Under the pieces are notes generated by a model, which worked only from the letters and a program-made list of their open reading frames with translations, was not told where the DNA came from and made no database searches. Positions 55,837 through 62,146 of a DNA stretch of 62,146 bases are shown piece by piece. Position numbers and translations under genes: made by a program. Each line of letters opens with the position of its first letter. Positions within the stretch are counted from its first letter, which is position 1. The DNA is from Candidatus Tidjanibacter gallistercoris (GTDB lineage Bacteria; Bacteroidota; Bacteroidia; Bacteroidales; Rikenellaceae), in NCBI GenBank assembly GCA_019114205.1, contig DXFY01000050.1, positions 1 through 62,146 on the forward strand. The letters are read 5' to 3'.

Positions 55837-57336
55837 TCAGAACTGGAAATAGATGAACGGCTGTATTTCCGCCGATTTGACCTGCATGACCACCCAGATG
55901 ATGAATACGAGCAGCAGGGCGTTCACCGCCAGCGGATTGCGGATAACGGCCCCGCAAGCCTTGTCCTGAAACCGCTGCGGGATGAAATGGGCAATATACC
56001 CCACGGCCATCAGTGCGAAAGGCGTCCAGTATCCCGCGACGATACCCGGAACGAGCGACAGGTCGAAGTTGGTGAACACCTGTTCGAGGATGTCCATGCC
56101 CGTCCCGACATCGCGGGCCCGGAAGAAAATCCAGCCGAGGCACACGAGATGGAACGTCACGAGAATGCCCGCCGTCCGCCAGCCGCGCTTCATCGCCGCG
56201 CCGGTGGCCTTCATGCGGGGAAAGAGCCGCATCAGGAATTTGTGCAGGGCGAGCAGCACACCGTGAAAACCGCCCCAAAGCACGAACCGCAGCGCCGCCC
56301 CGTGCCACAGACCGCCGAGCAGCATGGTGACAATCAGGTTGAGGTATGTCCGCAGGCGTCCCCTGCGGTTGCCGCCGAGCGATATGTACAGGTAATCCTT
56401 CAGCCACGTCGAGAGCGAAATATGCCACCGCCGCCAGAACTCCGTGATGGTCGCCGACTTGTAGGGCGAATCGAAGTTCTTGGGGAAGCGGAATCCCAGC
56501 AGCAGCGCGAGACCGATGGCCATGTCCGAATAGCCGGAAAAGTCGCAGTAAATCTGGAGCGCATAGCCGTAAACCCCCATCAGGTTCTCGAAGCCGCTGT
56601 AAAGCATCGGGTTGTCAAACACGCGGTCCACGAAATTGATGCTGATATAGTCCGACAGAATCGCTTTCTTCACGAGTCCCGTCATGATGAGGAACAGTCC
56701 CCGGCCGAACATTTCCCGCGTCACGCGGAGCGGATTCTGTCTGATTTGCGGAATGAAGTCGCGCGCCCGCACGATGGGCCCGGCAACGAGCTGGGGAAAG
56801 AAGGAGAGGTAGAAGAAATAGTCGAGCCAACAGGTCAGCGGCTGCAACTGCCGCCGGTATATGTCTATCGTATAGCTCATCGACTGGAACACGAAGAACG
56901 AAATGCCGACCGGCAGAAAAATGTTCCGGAAGGCGAACACGTCGTGCCCGGCCAGGTCGTTGGCAATCCGGACGAACAGATTCATATATTTGAAATAGGC
57001 GAGCATGCCGAGGTTAATCAGCACGCTCAGGGCTACGAGTCCGCGGCGGTACGGTTTCGCTTCGGTCCGGCCCAGCAACCGCCCAATCAGGTAGTCGCTC
57101 AGCGAAACGACGAGCAGCAAGAAAAAATAGAAACCGCCCGTCTTATAATAAAAATAGACTGAAAAGAGCGATACGTAGACCATGCGCAGCACGGGCGTCC
57201 GCCGCATGAAGGCATAAAAGAACGTGAAGGCCGCAAAAAGGAAAAGAAATATCCCGCTGCTGAATATCATCGGGTTGGCCGGGTTGTATTTCAGCAATCC
57301 GGCCACGGCTTCCACTATGCGGGAAATATCGTCCAT
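55837..57336 (-). CDS. MBOAT O-acyltransferase (AlgI-like)
   Basis: A 499-residue multi-pass inner-membrane protein. It has the MBOAT core SLSDYLIGRLLG, PVGISFFVFQSMSYTIDIYR, FYLSFFPQLVAGPI and the conserved-His region MLLGGLWHGAALRFVLWGG. AlgI-type enzymes pass acetyl groups across the membrane to a periplasmic SGNH partner that acetylates a glycan. The upstream gene encodes exactly such a partner, 13 bases away. Confidence 0.93.
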   Translation of the reverse strand: MDDISRIVEAVAGLLKYNPANPMIFSSGIFLFLFAAFTFFYAFMRRTPVLRMVYVSLFSVYFYYKTGGFYFFLLLVVSLSDYLIGRLLGRTEAKPYRRGLVALSVLINLGMLAYFKYMNLFVRIANDLAGHDVFAFRNIFLPVGISFFVFQSMSYTIDIYRRQLQPLTCWLDYFFYLSFFPQLVAGPIVRARDFIPQIRQNPLRVTREMFGRGLFLIMTGLVKKAILSDYISINFVDRVFDNPMLYSGFENLMGVYGYALQIYCDFSGYSDMAIGLALLLGFRFPKNFDSPYKSATITEFWRRWHISLSTWLKDYLYISLGGNRRGRLRTYLNLIVTMLLGGLWHGAALRFVLWGGFHGVLLALHKFLMRLFPRMKATGAAMKRGWRTAGILVTFHLVCLGWIFFRARDVGTGMDILEQVFTNFDLSLVPGIVAGYWTPFALMAVGYIAHFIPQRFQDKACGAVIRNPLAVNALLLVFIIWVVMQVKSAEIQPFIYFQF

Positions 57337-57349
57337 CTACCTGCCGGAA

Positions 57350-59488
57350 TTACGGTTTTACGACATCTGCGGCCGTTCCGACCGTTTGCGCGGCACGCTC
57401 CGGCACGCCGGCATCATCCGGCACCGCATCGTCCTCCACTCGGGACGCCACACCGCCGGGAGAAGAGGCCGGTGCCGTTCCGGTCTCTGCGCCGAGTTCC
57501 GCGTCGGACAGCCGGAAAGCATCCGTACCGCCGGCCGCTTCACGGCATTCCGCTCCGATACCCTGCACATCTACGCCCGCATTTTCCTCCACTTGGAATG
57601 CCACGCCGCCGGGAGGGGAGGCCGGTGCCGTTCCGGTCTCTGCGCCGGGTTCCGCGTCGGGCTGCAGGAAAACATCCGTACCGCCGGCCGCCTCACGGCA
57701 TTCCGCTCCGATACCCTGCACATCTACGCCCGCATCTTCCCGAACGGCACGTACCATTCGGGAAGTATCTACCGCCCATATGCCGGAATCATCCACTCCG
57801 ACCGCTTCCGCTCGTTCCCGAAGCGGACTGCCGCCACCCGGAACGTATGTCGTGTCCTGCCGGGCTCCGGCCACGGCCCCGAACGAGAATGCGCCGCCGG
57901 AGAGTTCCTTCAACCGGTCGGAAAGACTGTCGTTCATCAGGGTTCCCCTGCCGAGCAACACCTCGGCCCGGCGGCGCTCCTCTTCGAGCCGCCGCTCCTC
58001 TTCCCTGCGTGCCCGCTCGGCATCCTGTTCCCTGATACTCTCCACAGCCGCATCGAGGAACTTCACGAACTGCTCGGCAATGTATTTCCCGCCCGAATAA
58101 CCGATATGCGTATAATCCTTCGCAGCCCAGTGGCGTTCCACGAACCTGGGCATGGAGTTATCGCCGCCCATCGCCTCGTACGTATTCCAGAATCCCACGC
58201 CGCATTCCCTGGCCGCCCGCTCCTGCGCCCGCAGCATCGCCTTCACGGCAGGCATGGTCACGGCCGTCCCGTTCTGCATGGTGCTGCGGTCGCCGACACT
58301 CATCACCACGACGGAGCTTCCCGGAAAACACTGCTTGATGTAATCGATAATCCTGACCAACTGCTTCTGGTAGTAACTGTAGTCGGTCACATCGGCCGAC
58401 ATGGCATTCAGCCCGTACTGAAGGATGACCATGTCGTAATTCATGTACTCGTCGAACTGCCGGTTGATGCTGTAATCGGTACCGAGCAGGGCGAGCCCGC
58501 TGTTGCTGCGTACCGAGAAGTTGTGGACGCTGACGCCCACGCTGTCTTCCAACACCGCACCGTAGCCGATGAACCCGTCGGTATGCGCAAGGTCAATCCG
58601 CAGCCGGGAAATATCGGGTTCGCCGATACATATCCGCTGTACCCGTTCGCCGAAATCGGGAACATAATTGCGTTTTTCGGTATCGTTCACGGTCACTTCC
58701 AACACCGTGTGCCCACGGTTCACGAAAAAGAGGGATGCCGTATTGGTCTTCTCGATACGGCGGCGGAACTGTACGCCCCTGTATTCGGTCGAAGCGTTTT
58801 CCGCAGGTATGGAAAGCATGCCCGAAACGAAAAACCAATCCTTGTACGCTTCCGGAACGCTTTTTCGCTTAATCAGGTTGTAATTCGTCCATCCGTCATG
58901 GTTATGCGTTACCGTTCCGCGGTATTTGGACAGCGGCGTGGAAAAGGGTACGAATCCTACACCGTTGCCGCCGTACTTCATCTGAAGCAGTTCGCGCATG
59001 TCCGCGGTGATGATATCGGCCTCGATGAACGAATCGCCGAGTACCGCGATGCGCACGGGACGTTCCCCTGCCTCGTATGCGAGCGCATGGTAGAAACGCG
59101 CCATCATCTGCCCGTCGGCGCTGTAATCCGTTATCCGAACGATGCCGGAATCGGCCACGAGCGGCACGGAAAGCCCTTCCGGTTCCCCCGCCGCACCCTG
59201 CTCGGCGCCGGGAATGCCTTCCGGTCCGGTCACCCCCGTCGCATCCACGATGTCCTGCACGGGTACGGGACGGAAATCTTCCAGAAAAGAAGTATCGAGA
59301 AGCTCCATGTCGGAAACCGGCACGAGCTTCTCGTCGTGGAAAGTTACGATGTCGGAAAGAATGTTCGCTCTTTTCACGACCACGTTCCCTACCCTGAATC
59401 CCGGAACGAAAGAGACGCACAGCAACAATACGATAACGAGCAAAGTAATATAGAATCCGCTTCGTGTATAATCCTTCGGTCCCGGCAT
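57350..59488 (-). CDS. SGNH/GDSL-type acyltransferase partner of MBOAT
   Basis: A 712-residue protein anchored by one N-terminal membrane segment (about 12-30) with the rest periplasmic. The SGNH domain has GDSF (151-154), the ILQYGLNAMS block and the DYTHIG Asp-His pair near residue 480. A charged helical stretch (EQDAERARREEERRLEEE) follows. The acidic, Gly/Ala-rich C-terminus contains a nearly exact 51-residue duplication. ATG 59488 is preferred because the promoter box lies 23 bases upstream. First gene of the probable SGNH-MBOAT-PAP2 operon. Confidence 0.88.
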   Translation of the reverse strand: MPGPKDYTRSGFYITLLVIVLLLCVSFVPGFRVGNVVVKRANILSDIVTFHDEKLVPVSDMELLDTSFLEDFRPVPVQDIVDATGVTGPEGIPGAEQGAAGEPEGLSVPLVADSGIVRITDYSADGQMMARFYHALAYEAGERPVRIAVLGDSFIEADIITADMRELLQMKYGGNGVGFVPFSTPLSKYRGTVTHNHDGWTNYNLIKRKSVPEAYKDWFFVSGMLSIPAENASTEYRGVQFRRRIEKTNTASLFFVNRGHTVLEVTVNDTEKRNYVPDFGERVQRICIGEPDISRLRIDLAHTDGFIGYGAVLEDSVGVSVHNFSVRSNSGLALLGTDYSINRQFDEYMNYDMVILQYGLNAMSADVTDYSYYQKQLVRIIDYIKQCFPGSSVVVMSVGDRSTMQNGTAVTMPAVKAMLRAQERAARECGVGFWNTYEAMGGDNSMPRFVERHWAAKDYTHIGYSGGKYIAEQFVKFLDAAVESIREQDAERARREEERRLEEERRRAEVLLGRGTLMNDSLSDRLKELSGGAFSFGAVAGARQDTTYVPGGGSPLRERAEAVGVDDSGIWAVDTSRMVRAVREDAGVDVQGIGAECREAAGGTDVFLQPDAEPGAETGTAPASPPGGVAFQVEENAGVDVQGIGAECREAAGGTDAFRLSDAELGAETGTAPASSPGGVASRVEDDAVPDDAGVPERAAQTVGTAADVVKP
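57440..57745 (-). repeat. Tandem 153-bp in-frame duplication
   Basis: Two adjacent copies, exactly 153 bp apart, encode 51 residues each (GVDVQGIGAECREAAGGTD is identical in both). The copies are nearly identical in DNA, so the duplication is recent. The length is a multiple of three, so the frame is kept. Confidence 0.85.
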
Positions 59489-59510
59489 ATATAAAAAAGT
59501 ATAACGTGGA

Positions 59511-59518
59511 CAAAGATA
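59511..59518 (-). promoter_or_regulatory. -7 promoter box of the SGNH-MBOAT operon
   Basis: TATCTTTG on the minus strand forms the edge of the first unit of the repeat array. Confidence 0.6.
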
Positions 59519-59790
59519 GCGAAAGGCGAGCGCAATGGCAAAAGAAAACGAAGTTTTCAATTTTGTCTTTGCCGGGCCAAATCCTGTCTTCTCTAAAGAT
59601 AGCGAAAGGCAAGCACAGCAGCAAAAGAAAACAAGGTTTCAATTTTACCACTGCCGGGCCGCAGCCTGTCTTACATTCAGACAGCAAAGGCTGCAAGCAG
59701 AGACAAAGGAAAACCGAGCCTTCATTTTGTCTTTGACGCTCCGCCTCCTGTCCTACCCGAAGATAGGAAAAGAAAAGGCTGTCCGTCTCT
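59511..59790. repeat. Array of diverged ~83-bp tandem units
   Basis: Units begin near 59512, 59595, 59677 and 59759 (period 82-83 bp; the last is partial). Each starts with AAAGATAGCGAAAGG or a variant, passes a GAAAACGAAGTTTTC-like palindrome and a TTTGCCGGGCC block and ends in CCTGTCTT. Conservation is highest between units 1 and 2. Confidence 0.75.
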
Positions 59791-60388
59791 TGTACACTTC
59801 CCGTACTTGCGACTCCTTCCGGCAGTCGTACCGTCCCGGTGAGGCGACGGCCGGCACATAGAAACAGCAAGAAGTGTAAACTCGTATAATCAATACACAC
59901 CGCGTGCCGATTATTGCTGTAAAGGTTCCACGGGGCACCATACCGTCTCTGTTTTCCGAACGGCCGGACACACGGCACCCGGCAGGTGCACCGGGTTCCG
60001 CAAGTTGCAGCCTTCAGGCACCAGCATACGGATACGCAGAAAACCGCACGTTAACCTGACGGCGGCAATGTACTTTCCGTATCCGAATAAGCGCCGCCAT
60101 TCACCGTAACCTCCCCTGCATCCTCACGACAACACCAGCCGGCCCCGAAACGGATATGCCTCCGATACGTCCGCACCTCATACATTCCTTCATAACTACG
60201 GCAACGAAGACTGATAACGTGACGGCCCTCCCCTTCGCACCTTCTCACCTTCTCTCCTGCTCTCCTGCTCTCCTGCTCCCCTTCCAGTCGCCTCAGCACC
60301 CTTTTGTATCCGCAATGCAACATCCCGCGCCTCGCACAAACCCTTCGTTTCGGAAGGCACAGGCATAACGACTCGAAACAAATACGAG
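59791..60388. other. Non-coding stretch with a short tandem repeat
   Basis: No supported gene. CTCTCCTG occurs three times in tandem at 60252-60275. Frames here are short and lack family pattern. Confidence 0.5.
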
Positions 60389-60416
60389 AAAGGCGACACT
60401 GTGCAGTGCCGCCTTT
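60389..60416 (-). terminator. Terminator of the OmpA-like/TPR gene
   Basis: AAAGGCG and CGCCTTT with inner CACTG/CAGTG stems and a two-base loop; the minus-strand arm ends in TTTCTCG. It lies 25 bases beyond the stop. Confidence 0.75.
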
Positions 60417-60440
60417 CCGCGCATATCTTGAACTACTCTA

Positions 60441-62129
60441 TCAAAGCGCCTGGAATTCGGGCGAGTTGAAAAGCCTTGCAAATTCCACATCGCTCTTGGC
60501 AGCATCCCTGAGCGACGGTTTCAGAGCAATCGCATTGCGCAGGTAGCCGATAGCACCCTGGCTGTCGCCCTCCCTCATCGCGATGATGGCACGGAGGTAC
60601 TCGGAATCGGCGCACTTGCAGTTGCCGAGCGCCTGTTTTGCGTTCGCATAGTTGCCGTTGAGCACTTCCACTACCGCGAGGTTGTAACCTTCCAAGTCAC
60701 GGGTAGCAACCACATAGTCGCCTTCCTGAAGCGCTACGAGACCCTTGTTCATCTTGGCTTCCTTGCTGTTGAGCGCGGAGAGGTACTTCTTGGCCGATTC
60801 GAGGTCGCCCTGTGCGATGGATACGGCTGCAAGGTTGTTCGTCACCGTCGGATTGCCGTTGAGACGTGCAGCCCGGTCGATAGCCTGTTTCGCACCTGCC
60901 ACATCGCCGTTCATCATCAAAGCGACTGCGAGGTTGTTGTAAGCGGCCACGTCGTTGTACTTCTCGGCAGCCATCCTGTAAGCGGCGATTTTCTTCGCCG
61001 GGTCGTTGATGAGCGTCGCACCGTAAAGTATCTCGTCGAGCCTGAGGCTGCCGTCCTTCGCTTCTACGGCGGTCACGATTTCATCATCGCTGAGGCCCAC
61101 CACATCGGCGGAAGCAACGAGCTGCGTACGACGGAGTTCCGGAAGAATCTTGGTCTTGAGCTCATTGTATACGGCCGACAGGTTCTTGATTTCCTGTTCG
61201 CGGCGTGCGGAGGAATCGTACATCGAAAGTACCTGAAGAATGAGGTCCTTGTCAGCGATATCGGAAGCCTCCACCAGTTCGCGGAAACCTTCCCAGTCCT
61301 CACCGTAAGCGGCTGCGTCGTACTGTACGTTCACGCCCTTGAGGGATTCCTTGATGGCCTTTTCACCGCTCTTGCTTCGTTCTGCGGAAAGTTTCTGGTT
61401 GAAGTTTTCGGGGCCGTCGGGCGATGCGTAACCCTTCGCGTAAACGGTACCCATCGTCACATCCTCGGCAGCAGCGTTCTCGCGAACGAACGCTTCGAAC
61501 AGTTTCACCTGCTCCAGAGAGAGCTGATTCTTGCGGACTACCGGGCTGTTAATCTGGTAGTGGATGTCGGCTTCGCCGGTCACCGTCCTTACCCTTTTGA
61601 AATTGTGGTCCATGAGAATCATGTAGGGCATGTCGGCCAGTGCCTGTACCGTACTGATACCCTGAGCCACCACTACGGAACCGAAGTCGCCGAAAGTCTT
61701 GTACTTGTCGCTACGGCACTGGTCTGCCGTGCGGCCTTCCACGCGAAGTACGAGCGTCGAAAGGTCCGCCTTCTCATCATACGGGAACACGACCTTCTGG
61801 GTGAACACACCGCCTTTCTTCCACGACACGGGCGTGTAGTTGTCGCGCACGTCCTCGCCCTGGAAATACTTCGGCGTGCCTACCACCTCGCCGCCTTCGT
61901 ATTCGAGTACGGGCGTCACCTTGAGAATCATTTCCTCATAGAAATACTTCTCGGGGAAAGTATAAGTGATTTCGGCCTCAACGGTCTGCCCTTTCAACGT
62001 CAGCACCTCGGGAGTCGCAAAAGCGTCTATCTTGCCGACATTTTTCTGCATCTTGTTGTACGGATTACATCCGACGAGCAGAATCATCATTGTGGTAAGC
62101 GCCAGGCCCACCTGAGCTAATCTTCTCAT
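60441..62129 (-). CDS. Lipoprotein with OmpA-like segment and TPR repeats
   Basis: A 562-residue lipoprotein with lipobox LLVGC (C21). Residues 30-200 are beta-rich (a possible stalk). A segment near residue 235 (AKGYASPDGPENFNQKLSAERSKS) resembles the OmpA-C peptidoglycan-contact motif 'G..D..G...N..LS..RA'. From about 375 to 560 there are several TPR-like helical pairs (YNNLAVALMMNGDVAGAKQAID, TNNLAAVSIAQGDLESAKKY). It may link outer-membrane complexes to peptidoglycan. The promoter would be at or beyond the right edge. Confidence 0.8.
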   Translation of the reverse strand: MRRLAQVGLALTTMMILLVGCNPYNKMQKNVGKIDAFATPEVLTLKGQTVEAEITYTFPEKYFYEEMILKVTPVLEYEGGEVVGTPKYFQGEDVRDNYTPVSWKKGGVFTQKVVFPYDEKADLSTLVLRVEGRTADQCRSDKYKTFGDFGSVVVAQGISTVQALADMPYMILMDHNFKRVRTVTGEADIHYQINSPVVRKNQLSLEQVKLFEAFVRENAAAEDVTMGTVYAKGYASPDGPENFNQKLSAERSKSGEKAIKESLKGVNVQYDAAAYGEDWEGFRELVEASDIADKDLILQVLSMYDSSARREQEIKNLSAVYNELKTKILPELRRTQLVASADVVGLSDDEIVTAVEAKDGSLRLDEILYGATLINDPAKKIAAYRMAAEKYNDVAAYNNLAVALMMNGDVAGAKQAIDRAARLNGNPTVTNNLAAVSIAQGDLESAKKYLSALNSKEAKMNKGLVALQEGDYVVATRDLEGYNLAVVEVLNGNYANAKQALGNCKCADSEYLRAIIAMREGDSQGAIGYLRNAIALKPSLRDAAKSDVEFARLFNSPEFQAL

Positions 62130-62146
62130 AATTAACGTATTAAGAT

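Noticed and set aside
59511..59790. The repeat array considered as a CRISPR
   Set aside because: Units are ~83 bp, diverged along their whole length and contiguous, with no exact short repeat separated by unique spacers and no cas genes.
60051..60323. A 90-codon minus-strand frame upstream of the OmpA-like gene
   Set aside because: Arg/Glu/Gly-rich, includes a simple tandem repeat and has no supporting start context.

Overview
The window looks like chromosomal DNA of a high-GC member of the Bacteroidales, most like Alistipes/Rikenellaceae (inference). Three things point there. Many genes are preceded by the Bacteroidetes -7 promoter box TAnnTTTG. Several encoded families are typical of the phylum: BACON, fimbrillin-like, BspA-type LRR and Omp28 lipoproteins, DUF4271 and DUF3467. 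Many small lipoproteins carry short signal peptides ending in a lipobox Cys. There is no rRNA, tRNA, CRISPR array, transposase or prophage, so this is mostly core genome with islands of poorly characterised cell-envelope genes.

Layout. 1-2.6 kb: the end of a DUF819 permease and an Omp85-type barrel gene broken by one in-frame TGA. 2.7-6 kb: comF and priA (minus). 6.1-10.9 kb: YitT-type transporter, metG, ilvE and a DEDD exonuclease (plus). 11.4-12.9 kb: surE and a small outer-membrane barrel (minus). 13.2-15.5 kb: rplS, then a translationally coupled NarL-type histidine kinase and response regulator. 15.9-18.8 kb: a three-BACON lipoprotein diverging from two tandem paralogous lipoproteins of unknown family, with AT-rich DNA between. 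19.1-22.9 kb: pgk, kbl, an Lrp/AsnC regulator and queD. 23.0-28.9 kb: polA, dtd, a lipoprotein tyrosine phosphatase, a DUF3467 protein and an unknown lipoprotein. 29.2-32.3 kb: an M24 aminopeptidase, a lipoprotein with two internal repeats, then yidD and rnpA. 32.4-40.0 kb: a long minus-strand run of overlapping genes (lysE-like, cmk, ispH, small membrane protein, S41 protease, histidine kinase, DUF4271, hemD) that starts at a promoter near 40.0 kb and ends at a strong terminator near 32.4 kb. 40.3-42.4 kb: a 45-residue peptide gene followed by a fimbrillin/BspA hybrid lipoprotein. 42.7-46.8 kb: lnt, folC and mutY. 46.9-48.6 kb: an Omp28-type lipoprotein followed by a structured intergenic element. 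49.1-52.8 kb: an orphan P-loop kinase, a DAHP synthase/chorismate mutase fusion, a candidate small RNA and ruvB. 52.9-59.5 kb: a large unknown helical protein, DUF456, PAP2 phosphatase, and an MBOAT/SGNH pair likely to O-acetylate an envelope glycan, preceded by an ~83-bp tandem repeat array. 60.4-62.1 kb: an OmpA-like/TPR lipoprotein.

How the genes fit together. Housekeeping functions (translation, replication and repair, isoprenoid, haem, folate and aromatic synthesis) alternate with envelope functions. Lnt would finish the many lipoproteins encoded here, and the MBOAT/SGNH/PAP2 genes would modify surface glycans. The places most worth a second look are: the TGA-interrupted barrel; the promoter-plus-terminator unit at 51.28-51.47 kb; the repeat array that forms the O-acetylation promoter; the structured element at 48.6-48.8 kb; the small peptide upstream of the fimbrillin/BspA protein; and the unfamiliar lipoproteins near 18 kb and 31 kb.
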